Made by a program: the position numbers and the translations under genes. A stretch of DNA of 33,968 nucleotides, taken from contig CAUJDW010000152.1 of NCBI GenBank assembly GCA_963169455.1, forward strand, positions 1-33,968, read 5' to 3'. Source of the stretch: Bacteroidota bacterium. GTDB taxonomy: Bacteria; Bacteroidota; Bacteroidia; Chitinophagales; Saprospiraceae. This document shows positions 7,656-16,800 of this stretch, one piece after another. Under the pieces are notes generated by a model. It saw only the letters and a program-made list of their open reading frames with translations. It searched no databases and was not told the DNA's origin. Each line of letters opens with the position of its first letter. The stretch's first letter is position 1.

Positions 7656-8429
7656 TCAGATACCCTCCGGGTCTATCCCCAGTTGGCGGAGCTTTTCCGC
7701 CAACTGGCGGGCGCGTTGTTCGGCGCTGTCCGCCCGTTGTTTCTCCTCCTCTGCCCGTTGTTTCTCTTTGACGGCTTCCCGTTGCGCCTGCTGTGTCTTC
7801 TTTATTTCCTCGTACAGCAATTCCCTTTGATTATTGAGCTTCTGCACCGCTTCTTTATTGAAATCCACTAATTCCAGGTAGGAAAGGAAAGGCTCTCCGT
7901 CGGGTTGAAACAGTTTCAGGGTTTCCGGAGACCACTCGAAGCGGATTCCCAGAAGAGGGCTGATCCACCGGCGGATTTCGGGGATGGGGGCAAGTTGCCC
8001 GCCCTGGCGCAGAAAACCTTCCAGGGCGTTCTTTTCCGGGTCATAGATGTAGTATTCTTCCACGCCGTATTTCTGGTAGAATTCAAATTTTCTGGCCATT
8101 TCTGCCTGGCGGTTGCCGGGGGAAAGGATTTCGAATACTACCTGTGGAGCGATATTATCTTCCAGCCATTGCATGTAGGAGCCCCGATGCCCTTTGGGCC
8201 GCCCAATGACGGCCAGGACATCCGGCGCGAGGCGAATATCCGGCCGGCCTTCCTGCGGGTACCAGAACAGGTCGCCGGCCACAAAGACATCGTACCGGCC
8301 GGCAAAGCAGGCTTCCAGGCCCAGTTTGATCAGTACGATCCATTCGAATTGGAGGGTGTTCTCGGCCATGGGTTCTCCATCGGTTTCGGGATAGATCAAA
8401 TGCAGTTTGTCCTTGGGTATGCTGTACAT
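7656..8429 (-). CDS. Uma2-family (DUF820) putative PD-(D/E)xK endonuclease with C-terminal coiled coil
   Basis: 257 residues. The Uma2/DUF820 fold is recognised from LAPDVLAVIG (Asp70) followed by PQVVFEILSPGN (Glu100) and a KYGVEEYYIYDP segment, the usual order of restriction-endonuclease-like active-site residues. The family is abundant in cyanobacteria and Bacteroidota and often spread in many copies; its biological role is not established. Residues from about 195 to 250 form a charged helix rich in Glu, Lys, Gln and Arg (EEIKKTQQAQREAVKEKQRA), a probable coiled coil that many Uma2 proteins carry. The ATG at 8429 gives a normal N-terminus. The gene stands alone, convergent with the secreted-protein gene. 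Confidence 0.85.
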   Translation of the reverse strand: MYSIPKDKLHLIYPETDGEPMAENTLQFEWIVLIKLGLEACFAGRYDVFVAGDLFWYPQEGRPDIRLAPDVLAVIGRPKGHRGSYMQWLEDNIAPQVVFEILSPGNRQAEMARKFEFYQKYGVEEYYIYDPEKNALEGFLRQGGQLAPIPEIRRWISPLLGIRFEWSPETLKLFQPDGEPFLSYLELVDFNKEAVQKLNNQRELLYEEIKKTQQAQREAVKEKQRAEEEKQRADSAEQRARQLAEKLRQLGIDPEGI

Positions 8430-8646
8430 GAGGCGCCATTTGTTTCAAAAATACGGAATTCCGGGCAAAGATGCTTTTTTGACAGTAAGGCTTTGCCAAA
8501 CTTTTACGGATGCGCCCGGCAATTTTCCAGGCAGAGTTTAGCCGTACCCATGGGGTATAGCAGGGAACCGGCGCCCGGATAAAAAACCTGAAACCCCAAT
8601 CTCCTGATGCGCTGCAAACTGGCGTACTGCCAACTGAATACAGCGC

Positions 8647-10149
8647 TCACTCCATGCCCGTATTGCTCACGAATGCGATCCGCTTTCCGTCGGGAGACCA
8701 GGATGGCGTGTTGATGGTGCCCTGCCCCCCGTAGAGGTAGGCGATCACTTTAGGTTCGCCGCCATCGGCAGGCATGAGGCGCAGGTAAACCTGTTTGTAG
8801 AAGGGGTGGTCCTGCGGGGCTACGTCCTTGCCATAAGAAAGAAAAACCACCCATTTCCCGTCGGGAGAGACATGCGGGAACCAGTCGTTGTAGTCCTCGT
8901 TGAAGGTGAGCCTTTCCGGATCGCTGCCGTCGGCCTTCATGCGCCAGATCTGCATGGCGCCTGCGCGGGCGGAGTTGAAATAGATGTACTTCCCGTCGGG
9001 GCTGTATTCCGAGCCGTCATCCAGCCGGGGCGTATTGGTCAGCTGGACTTCCGGGCCGCCTTTGGCGGGGATGCGGTAGATGTCGTACTGCCCGTTGCGC
9101 AGCCCGGTGTAGATGAGGTATTTGCCGTCGGGCGACCAGCCGTGCAGGTAAGATGGGCCGACAGGGGTCACCCGCTTCGGCTTGCCTCCTTTGATAGGCA
9201 CGGTGTAGATCAGCGAACCGTATTCGGGTTCGCCGCTGGAACTGCTCAGCCCCAGGCGTTTGCCGTTGAAGGAGATGACGTGGTCGTTGTTGTTGTGTTT
9301 CACAAAATCCGTATCCAGAGCTTTTGGGGCCCCTTTGTTCAGGTCAAATCGGTAGATCAGGCCGTTGCTGTTATAGATCAGGGCTTTGCCGTCGAGTGTC
9401 CAGTTGGGCGCCTGTATGGAGCCGGGGTCGGTGTAGCGAATCTCACGCCGGCCGCTCTGCACGTCCATCACTTCCAGGTAGCTGCCGAGGAAATCCTGGT
9501 AGGGGACGAAATCCGCGCCGGCAGGCAGGACGATGCGGACGTTTTCGAAGCCGGCCTGTTCCACCACCTCCGGGTTGTGGGCGCAGACGAACAGCCCGGC
9601 GTAAACTTCATCGCCCAGTGCCAGGCCGTCCGTTTCCACCACTGAGAATGGTTCTCCCCAGCGGGCCAGCGACAGGATGAACCGGTCCCCTTTTCGCTCC
9701 AGCTGGATCACATCGGGCATGTTGGCGGAAGACCGCACTTCCTCCGCGTCTGCGCCGCTTTTTCTGCGAAACTGCAGGGCGGCCAGCCCGTCGCCGTGTA
9801 CGGCGGCGCAGGCCATGGGCGCATCGGCGGCGAGGCTGCTGCGCACCATCCAGCCCAGCTTGCGGTGCGGGTCGACGCCCTGCCCGATGAAGCGCCCGCG
9901 GGCCTGCAGGATGAAATCGCCCCTCAGGCGTTTCCAGAGGAATTGGAATTCATCCTTTGCAAACCAGATGTTGGCGCCGGAGCCGGAGAGCAGGTAGGAT
10001 TGGGCTGCGGCATCATAAAGGGCGGCGCCGGGCAGGGCGGGGCCGCCTACGTCCGTATTCTGGCTGAACATGCCGGTATTGTTTTGTGCGAAAACGGCAG
10101 CGCAGGCAAAAAGCAGGGCTGCCAGCCCGGATATTTTTAAAGCTGTCAT
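8647..10149 (-). CDS. Secreted TolB-like (PD40) beta-propeller protein with N-terminal DUF1349-like domain
   Basis: 500 residues with a signal peptide (1-21, ending AAVFA). Residues about 25-215 look like a DUF1349/concanavalin-type jelly roll (FQFLWKRLRGDFILQARGRF, LGWMVRSSL). From about 250 onward there are repeated PD40 blades of the form WSPDGKYLIYTG, YSPDGKYIYFNS, VSPDGKWVVFLS and WSPDGKRIAFVS, as in the TolB propeller. Database entries of this layout are sometimes named after Tol biopolymer-transport proteins, but there is no TolB N-terminal domain and no tol or pal gene nearby, so that role is not supported. A periplasmic or secreted ligand-binding propeller is the safe description. 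It is divergent from the aldo/keto reductase gene, with 79 bases between the starts. Confidence 0.8.
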   Translation of the reverse strand: MTALKISGLAALLFACAAVFAQNNTGMFSQNTDVGGPALPGAALYDAAAQSYLLSGSGANIWFAKDEFQFLWKRLRGDFILQARGRFIGQGVDPHRKLGWMVRSSLAADAPMACAAVHGDGLAALQFRRKSGADAEEVRSSANMPDVIQLERKGDRFILSLARWGEPFSVVETDGLALGDEVYAGLFVCAHNPEVVEQAGFENVRIVLPAGADFVPYQDFLGSYLEVMDVQSGRREIRYTDPGSIQAPNWTLDGKALIYNSNGLIYRFDLNKGAPKALDTDFVKHNNNDHVISFNGKRLGLSSSSGEPEYGSLIYTVPIKGGKPKRVTPVGPSYLHGWSPDGKYLIYTGLRNGQYDIYRIPAKGGPEVQLTNTPRLDDGSEYSPDGKYIYFNSARAGAMQIWRMKADGSDPERLTFNEDYNDWFPHVSPDGKWVVFLSYGKDVAPQDHPFYKQVYLRLMPADGGEPKVIAYLYGGQGTINTPSWSPDGKRIAFVSNTGME

Positions 10150-10228
10150 AAGCCTTTGTTTAGATGAGGAAAATAAGAAAAAAAGCTAAATTGGTAGCCT
10201 CTGAGGCCTGAACAAAACGACAAAAAAT

Positions 10229-11218
10229 ATGCCTTACCTTCCAAACCCCCGCCGCTATCAGGATATGCAGTACCGCCGCTGCGGCCGCAGCGGCCTCAGG
10301 CTCCCTGCCGTTTCCCTCGGCCTGTGGCACAACTTCGGGCACGTCGATGTGCTGGAAAACTGCCGGCAGATACTCCACCTCGCCTTCGACGCCGGCATCA
10401 CCCATTTCGACCTGGCCAACAACTACGGCCCGCCGCCGGGTTCGGCAGAGGAGAACTTCGGGCGCATCCTGCGCGAGGACTTCAGCGGCTACCGCGACCA
10501 GCTGGTAATTTCCACCAAAGCGGGCTATTACATGTGGGAAGGGCCCTACGGCGAGTGGGGCTCCAAAAAATACCTCGTATCCAGCCTCGGCCAGAGCCTG
10601 AAGCGGATGGGGCTGGACTACGTCGATATCTTCTACCACCACCGGCCCGACCCCGACACGCCGCTGGAAGAAACCATGAGCGCCCTCGACCTGATCGTGC
10701 GGCAGGGCAAGGCCCTGTACGTGGGCATTTCCAATTACCGAAAGGAAGAAGCCGAGGAAGCGATCCGGATATTGAGGGAGTTGGGCACGCCCTGCCTCAT
10801 CCACCAGCCCAATTACTCCATGTTCGACCGCTGGGTGGAAGGCGGGCTGCTCGATCTGCTGGATCGCGAGGGCGTCGGCTGCATCCCCTTCTCCCCCCTC
10901 CAGCAGGGCCTGCTGACGGACCGCTACCTCCAGGGCATTCCGGAGGACTCCAGGGCCGCCAAGCCGCACGGCTTCCTCAAAAAGAACCAGTTAACCGAAG
11001 GCCGGCTCCAGCAAATCCGGCGGCTCGACGCGCTGGCGCGGGAGCGCGGGCAAAGCCTGGCCCAGATGGCCCTGGCCTGGATCCTGCGCGACGAGCGCAT
11101 CACCTCCGTCCTGGTCGGCGCCAGCCGCCCCGAGCAACTGGCAGACTCGCTGAAATGCCTGGACAATCTGGTTTTCAGTGAGAGCGGCTTGCAACAAATT
11201 GAACAGATTCTGGAATAA
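10229..11218 (+). CDS. Aldo/keto reductase of the YghZ (L-glyceraldehyde-3-phosphate reductase) type
   Basis: 329 residues, the usual length for an NADPH-dependent TIM-barrel aldo/keto reductase. The catalytic tetrad is visible: Asp61 and Tyr66 in FDLANNYGPPPG, Lys97 in VISTKAGY, and His138 in DIFYHHRPDPDTP. The sequence after Lys97 (YYMWEGPYGEWGSKKYL) and the later INxSM-like QPNYSMFDRW and FSPLQQGLLTDRYL are typical of the YghZ/Kv-beta-like branch that reduces L-glyceraldehyde 3-phosphate and related aldehydes. The C-terminal VLVGASRPEQLADSL contacts the cofactor phosphate. It is a cytosolic detoxification or sugar-aldehyde enzyme; the true substrate cannot be read from sequence. It is followed after 39 bases by a lipoprotein gene in the same direction. 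Confidence 0.9.
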   Translation: MPYLPNPRRYQDMQYRRCGRSGLRLPAVSLGLWHNFGHVDVLENCRQILHLAFDAGITHFDLANNYGPPPGSAEENFGRILREDFSGYRDQLVISTKAGYYMWEGPYGEWGSKKYLVSSLGQSLKRMGLDYVDIFYHHRPDPDTPLEETMSALDLIVRQGKALYVGISNYRKEEAEEAIRILRELGTPCLIHQPNYSMFDRWVEGGLLDLLDREGVGCIPFSPLQQGLLTDRYLQGIPEDSRAAKPHGFLKKNQLTEGRLQQIRRLDALARERGQSLAQMALAWILRDERITSVLVGASRPEQLADSLKCLDNLVFSESGLQQIEQILE

Positions 11219-11229
11219 TCGTTATCTTG
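11199..11229 (+). promoter_or_regulatory. Possible promoter of the lipoprotein gene
   Basis: TTG at 11199-11201 and TATCTTG at 11223-11229 resemble the Bacteroidota -33 and -7 elements, but the spacing is 21 instead of 19 and the -7 box lacks one T of TAnnTTTG. The -33 part overlaps the end of the aldo/keto reductase gene. It would give a leader of roughly 20 bases before the ATG at 11258. Confidence 0.3.
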
Positions 11230-11257
11230 GCCCCTAATTTTCAAAATAAATACGAAC

Positions 11258-11764
11258 ATGAAATTCACATCCACGATTATTCTGGCTCTCATAGCCGCTT
11301 TTATTCTTTCCTGTTCCAACGACAAGGGCGCTGCTGCCGGCGCTCAGCAGCCTGCCGGTACGACACCGGCTGCTACGCAACAGCCCCTGAACAATGCCGG
11401 CGCTGCTGTAGCCGGCGCGGTCAAGCACTACATCTGCCCCAACAACTGTGAGGGCAGCGGTGGCGATGCCGCCGGCTCCTGCCCGGTATGCGGTACGGAG
11501 TATATCCACAATGCCGCTTTCCACAACCAGGCCGGCGCCGCCGCTCCTGCCACCCAGCAGCCGGCGCCCATGTTCCAGCCGGGCCAGGCTCCTCCGGCAG
11601 CAGCGCAACCCATCACGCCGCCGCAATCCACTTCCCCTGCCCAGAACGCCGCCGGCGTGTACCACTACACCTGCCCCAAAGGCTGCGCAGGCGGCAGCGG
11701 CTCCGCCGGCACATGCGCGGTTTGCGGCGGACAGCTGGCGCACAACCAGGCGTATCACAACTAA
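11258..11764 (+). CDS. Lipoprotein with two Cys4 (HMBD-like) metal-binding repeats
   Basis: 168 residues. The N-terminus is a lipoprotein signal (MKFTSTIILALIAAFILSC, lipidated Cys19), so the protein is anchored in a membrane facing the periplasm or outside. After an Ala/Pro/Gln-rich linker come two copies of one module: HYICPNNCEG...CPVCGTEYIHN at about 54-90 and HYTCPKGCAG...CAVCGGQLAHN at about 134-168. Each has a CPxxC and a CxVCG pair plus conserved histidines, similar to the short heavy-metal-binding domain (YTCPMHP...CPKCGM) of copper-efflux proteins. Zinc or copper binding is inferred from these residues. The copies are separated by a second Pro/Ala/Gln-rich linker. The gene ends just before a strong terminator. 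Confidence 0.8.
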   Translation: MKFTSTIILALIAAFILSCSNDKGAAAGAQQPAGTTPAATQQPLNNAGAAVAGAVKHYICPNNCEGSGGDAAGSCPVCGTEYIHNAAFHNQAGAAAPATQQPAPMFQPGQAPPAAAQPITPPQSTSPAQNAAGVYHYTCPKGCAGGSGSAGTCAVCGGQLAHNQAYHN

Positions 11765-11818
11765 GGCCGGGCTTACGGCATTCAGTGCTTACCCGGCTGC
11801 GACAGCAGGCGGGCGCTA

Positions 11819-11858
11819 CGAGGTGACATCTCCGCAGGGGGTGTCACCTCGCTTTTTT
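11819..11858 (+). terminator. Rho-independent terminator of the lipoprotein gene
   Basis: CGAGGTGACA (11819-11828) pairs perfectly with TGTCACCTCG (11842-11851) across a 13-base loop and is followed by C and six T residues (11853-11858). It lies 55 bases after the lipoprotein stop codon, in the correct orientation. It is the clearest intrinsic terminator in the window. Confidence 0.85.
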
Positions 11859-11946
11859 CGGGGGCTATCCCAACAGGAACCCGAAGGAGAGGTAGGGTTT
11901 ACCCGGCCTCCTTACGGCGGTACGGGACTCCCTTCGGCCGCTTCTT

Positions 11947-13629
11947 CTAAGGCCTCGGCTCGCATTCCGGGGGCAGGGTTCCGAATTCGCAATTGCCGCT
12001 TTGGGTGTGGCGGAGCTGTATCTGGCGAAAATTCCCCAGGAAAACATCTTCGTAGAGGAAGTTGCTGATCTCGTCCACGAAATCGGAGAGGGGCAGGGCT
12101 GCCCATTCGTGTTGCCCGTAGCAGGCCGTGAGCAGGAAATAAGGCATGCCGATGCTGCGCAGGCGCTGGGCGATGGCGTAGCCACCGTAAAGTGGCAGGT
12201 AGCCCGGCTCCGTCTCCTGGCAGTAGTGGTGTGATGCGGCGGTGAAAGGGATAAGGGGGTCGCAGGTGCCGTGGAAGAGCAGGGTGGGGATGGCCCTTCT
12301 GCGGGAGATGAGGCTGGTGTCCACCAGGGCGCCGGCCATGCTGATGACGCCGCCGTAGCGGAACTCCGCCGGCAGTTTAGGGCTGGTGGGCGGCAGGTTG
12401 TTGTCGCGCCAGTAGGCGGCGTGCAGCACGGCTTCGGCGCCGGCGCTGCTGCCGGCGAGCACCAGCCTGTTCGGGTCGATGCCCAGCCTGCCGCGGTTGT
12501 TGAGCAGGTAGAGGGTAGCGTCGCGGATATCTTCCACCGCCGCCTGGAAGGTTTTGATCTTGTTGGCGGCGGGCTGGTCGCAGCTGAATGACTTTCCCTT
12601 CATCGTCAGGCGGTACGACATGGAAACGACGACGTAGCCCATGCGGGCCATCCGTTCGGCAAAGGCCGCATGGTAGGGGTCGTCGCGGCGCCCGCCGGAA
12701 AAGCCCCCGCCGTGCACGTACAGCAAAGTTACCCGGTTGCGGGCCGTATCTCCCGCCGGGCGGTACACGTCCAGGGCCAGCGATTCTCCGTTTTTGGTGG
12801 CGTAAGTATAGGTGTTTTTATTGGCCTGCCCGAAGCAGGTGCGCTGGTACCGCCTGTCGGCTGCTGACCGCCTGGAGAACATCCAGGGCAGCAGCCCGGC
12901 CTCGGAAAAGGCGGGCTGCCAGCTCTCGTGTTTTACATTCGGGTATTCGGTAAATTTCACGTCGGCGCCCAGGCGGAGCAAAGCCTCGCAGGCCTGCCGG
13001 GAAAGAGCAGGCGGCACGACATCGTCCTTGGCGCCGTGGAAAGCCCAGACGCTGGTATTGGGGGCATAGAGCGGCGCCAGTTGCGGCAGCCCTCCGCCGG
13101 CAATGGGCGCAGCGGCGGCAAAGCGGTCCGGGAAGCGCGCCAGCAGGTCATAAACGGCAAAGCCGCCCATCGATATTCCCATCAGGTAGATGCGCTGCGG
13201 GTCAACGCCTTCTCCCTGCTGGAGGCGGCCCAGCAGGGCTATGGTGCGCTGCAGGGACGGCGAAGGCTCGGCGTTGAAAGGCATCCGCCAGCTTTTGCCC
13301 TCGGGCGTCAGCTCGGTCCAGTACTCATCCGGGGCGCACTGCGGAAAAACCACGATGGCGGGGAAATTGCGCCGGTTGAGGGAGTCGAGAAAAAGGGAAG
13401 CCCCGTAAGTGAGCTGCGCCTCGTTGTCCGTACCCCGCTCGCCGGCGGCGTGCAGGAACAACACCAGGGGGTAGCGCTGGCTGCGGTTGTAGTTTTTGGG
13501 GTAGAGGATGCGGTAGGGCAGCACGGCCCCGTCGGCAGCCTGGAACTGCCGCTTCTCGAAGGCGCTGAAGTCCTGGGCCAGGGCCGGCAGGGCGAGGAAG
13601 GTTGCCAGGAGTAGCAGGAATGGTTTCAT
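11947..13629 (-). CDS. Secreted fusion of two alpha/beta hydrolase (esterase-like) domains
   Basis: 560 residues with a signal peptide (1-18, MKPFLLLLATFLALPALA). The first hydrolase domain (about 25-250) has LVLFLHAAGERG, a nucleophile elbow GISMGG (Ser153), an acid in HGAKDDVVP and His234 in VKHESW, like PHB-depolymerase or phospholipase/carboxylesterase-type enzymes. The second (about 275-545) has the hormone-sensitive-lipase-like oxyanion motif VHGGGFSGG (306-312), GSSAG (Ser395), HGTCDP (Asp457) and YGQHEW (His507). Both triads look complete. Each half resembles a stand-alone secreted esterase, so this is a natural two-enzyme fusion, perhaps for sequential de-esterification of a polymer or plant glycan; the substrate is unknown. 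No frameshift is seen across the linker (about 251-272). Confidence 0.85.
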   Translation of the reverse strand: MKPFLLLLATFLALPALAQDFSAFEKRQFQAADGAVLPYRILYPKNYNRSQRYPLVLFLHAAGERGTDNEAQLTYGASLFLDSLNRRNFPAIVVFPQCAPDEYWTELTPEGKSWRMPFNAEPSPSLQRTIALLGRLQQGEGVDPQRIYLMGISMGGFAVYDLLARFPDRFAAAAPIAGGGLPQLAPLYAPNTSVWAFHGAKDDVVPPALSRQACEALLRLGADVKFTEYPNVKHESWQPAFSEAGLLPWMFSRRSAADRRYQRTCFGQANKNTYTYATKNGESLALDVYRPAGDTARNRVTLLYVHGGGFSGGRRDDPYHAAFAERMARMGYVVVSMSYRLTMKGKSFSCDQPAANKIKTFQAAVEDIRDATLYLLNNRGRLGIDPNRLVLAGSSAGAEAVLHAAYWRDNNLPPTSPKLPAEFRYGGVISMAGALVDTSLISRRRAIPTLLFHGTCDPLIPFTAASHHYCQETEPGYLPLYGGYAIAQRLRSIGMPYFLLTACYGQHEWAALPLSDFVDEISNFLYEDVFLGNFRQIQLRHTQSGNCEFGTLPPECEPRP

Positions 13630-13658
13630 AGTTATATGGTTGAGTGGCGCCCATAGCC

Positions 13659-13674
13659 CGAAGCTTCTGCTTCG
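13659..13674. repeat. Short perfect palindrome in spacer
   Basis: CGAAGC-TTCT-GCTTCG forms a 6-bp stem with a tetraloop between the divergent hydrolase and PorU-like genes. It has the same build (stem of 5-8 bp, loop of 3-4) as the other spacer palindromes in this window. Confidence 0.5.
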
Positions 13675-13826
13675 AGAAGTAAACCCGGAACTGCTCCAGG
13701 GTTAACCGGGTGGCAAATTTAGTCATTGGCGCGATATTCCCCTATTCCGGCCTATTTACAAAAGCGCCGGAGTTGTTTAACTTTACACCTTGTTTTTAAT
13801 AATCCCGAACTAAAGCATCCCGTACT

Positions 13827-16800
13827 ATGAGGCGACTGGCGTTGACTACATACCTGCTGATCTCCGTGCTCTCTTTCTCCCGCGCCCAGATGTGGAACGG
13901 TACGGACAGCCTCTATGGCAACGAGTGGATACGGTATGATCAAACCTATTTCAAGATAGCGGTAGCCGCCGACGGCATCTACCGCATCCCCTACGCCGCG
14001 CTGTCGGCCGCCGGCATTCCGGTAGAGGAGTTATCCGCCGGCCAATACCAGCTCTGGTGGCTGGGCCAGGAGCAGCCCCTCTACACCAGCACCAATGAAA
14101 CGCTGTCCGAGGGCGATTTCCTGGAGTTCTACGGCCGGAAGAACCGCTCCGAACTGGACCGCCACCTCTTCCAGGACCCAGACAATGAGATGCTCAACCC
14201 CTGGTACAGCCTGTTCACCGACACCAGCGCCTATTTCCTCACCTGGGTAAGCCCGGGCGAACCCACACTGCGCTATGAGCAGGTGGAAAATGAGCTGGCG
14301 AACCTGCCGGCGAAGGAGGAGTGGTTCTGGGGGGAGGCGGAGGTGGTGTTTAGTAATCAACACAACAAGAAGGGCTATCGGGTAGCCGGCGAAACCATCT
14401 CCTTGTCCGAATTCGAAGGCGACGGTTTTTCCCGGGGTTCAAATTCAGCGCATGATTTTAACTTCAACAGCCCCGGCGTTTACGCTGCAGGCCCGGAGGG
14501 CAGCCTGCATTTGCGGATGTTGTCGAATGCCAACACTGCCGGGCACCACCTCCAGGTGCGGATCAATGACCAGCTTCGCGCAGAAGAAGAATATTCCGGT
14601 TCCGAGATGCGCATATTTGACTTTCCGATGGCGCCCGGCGCCCTGGGAACGGCCGTAAATATAAAGGTCAATGGCTTAAACAACAACGACAGATACGCCG
14701 TTGCCGGCGCCCGGCTTCGCTATCCTCGGCAGTTCAGCCTGGGCAATGCATCCTTTTTCCAACTCGGGCTTCCCGCCGGCTCCGGCGCCCGCTACCTCGA
14801 GTTGTCGGGCCTGAGCGGCAACCAGCCTCCGGTTTTGCTGGATCTTACCAACGAGCTGCGACTGGGGCCCGTGGAAGAGGGCGGCCTGTGGAAAGTAAAA
14901 CTGCCGGCTGCCGCCGGTGAGCGCAATCTGGTTGTATCCAGGGCTATCCGGCAAGTGGACAACCTGGCCCCCGTGGCGTTTACAGATTATTCCGAAACCC
15001 AGGCCGAATTTATTATCATTTCCAATGAGCGCCTGTTCGACGACGGACAGGGCAACAACCGGGTGCAGGAATATGCCGATTACCGGGCCACCCCTGATGG
15101 CGGCGGCTACAGCACCATTGTAGTTGAAATTGGGCAGTTATACGACCAGTTTGCCTACGGGGTGCAGCGCACCCCAATCGGCATCAGGAATTTCGGGCAC
15201 TACATAAAGCGCAACTGGGACAACCCCCGATATGTGCTGCTGATCGGCAAAGGCAGGACGTTCAACACCACCAGGACGGCCAGCGCTTTGGCGGATCCGA
15301 AAAACAGCACTTTTTATCTGCCCACCTTTGGCTATCCGGGTTCCGACAACCTGTTGCTGGCGAAGCCGGGGTCCAATGTGCCCGTTATTCCCACTGGCCG
15401 CATAGCGGCGTCCGACGGCGATGACGTGCGGATGTATCTGGAAAAAGCCAAAGGTTTCGGGGAAAACGCCCGGGCGGTGGACGAAGAGAGCAGGGCGTGG
15501 AAGAAGGAGGTGCTGCATTTGGGCGGGGGAGGGAGCCCGGCAGAGCAGGAGGTTATAAAAAATGCGCTCAAAGGGATGGAGAATATCCTGGAAAGCTCCT
15601 CATTTGGGGCGAACATTTATTCATTCAGTAAAACGAGTTCAGATCCAATACAGCAGTCTCAGTCAGGAGAAATTACGCGGCGCATGAATGAAGGAGTTTC
15701 CCTGATTACTTTTTTCGGGCATTCGGGTACGGAAGGATTCGATTTTAGTATTGATGATCCTTCGGCCTATCAAAATTATCAGAGGTATCCCGCCATACTA
15801 TCTCTGGGCTGCTATTCCGGAAATATACACCTCAACCAAAAAACTGTAGGGGAGAATTTTTTATTTCAGGAGGGAAAAGGAGCAATCGCATTTCTGGCAA
15901 CCGTTGATCTGGGCTCCATATACGAACTCAATATATTCGTTCGTAGTTTTTATGATAAACTTGGTAAGGAGCCATTTGCGGAAGGGATTGGAGACATTCT
16001 TAAAGATTGCATCCGGGATTTTGATCAGAACCCCGGCTTTTTTCTCCAATCGTTGGTTCAGCAGTTTACACTGAGTGGCGATCCTTCATTGGCCATTACA
16101 CCATATCCGGCTGCGGATTTTTTATTTGAAAGAACCTCTGTTGAATTTAACCCGCCTGTTATAAATGCCCAGCAGGATAGCTTTGATATTACGCTTTTTA
16201 TTAAAAATATTGGCAAAGCCATTCAGGATAGCCTATTAATAGAAGCTGTCCGGGAATTTCCTGATGGTGCACAGATCGCTCAGGACAGGCTCAGCGTAAA
16301 AACGCCGGCATATCGGGACAGCATACACCTGAGGTGGCCAACTTATGGGAAAAGGGCGGTTGGATTTAATAAACTATACCTGAAATTAGATGCGGAGGAT
16401 GGTATTGCGGAAGGGCCTCTTCCTGATGCGGAACTGAACAATGAGCTGGTTGGAATAAACGGGGGGATCGGGCTTCCATTTTTTGTTTTTTCCAATGGAA
16501 TAAGCCCGGTTTATCCACCAGATGAGGGCATCATCGGTAATCCTTCGATAACGCTTAAAGCATCTACTGCCAATCCATTTGCTCCGGAACAGAAGTATCT
16601 GCTTGAGATTGATACTTCAGCGGAATTCAACAGCCCGTTCAAAAGAAGCACGGAAATCGTTCAGGTTGGCGGTGTTGTGGAATGGAATCCAGGTTTCGTT
16701 CCGGTTGATAGTACAGTCTATTACTGGAGAGTGACAACAGATAGTGTTGCAGGCCTGGCTTATAACTGGGAGGCCGCTTCTTTCCTGTTTCTGGAGGGAA

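Noticed and set aside
8430-8480. Promoter box CATCTTTGC (minus strand, 8465-8473) for the Uma2-type gene
   Set aside because: The first base departs from TAnnTTTG and the nearest TTTG is about 23 bases upstream instead of 19, so it was left out of the feature list.
8647-10149. Tol-Pal transport component
   Set aside because: Only the generic PD40 blades are shared with TolB; the TolB N-terminal domain and neighbouring tol or pal genes are absent.
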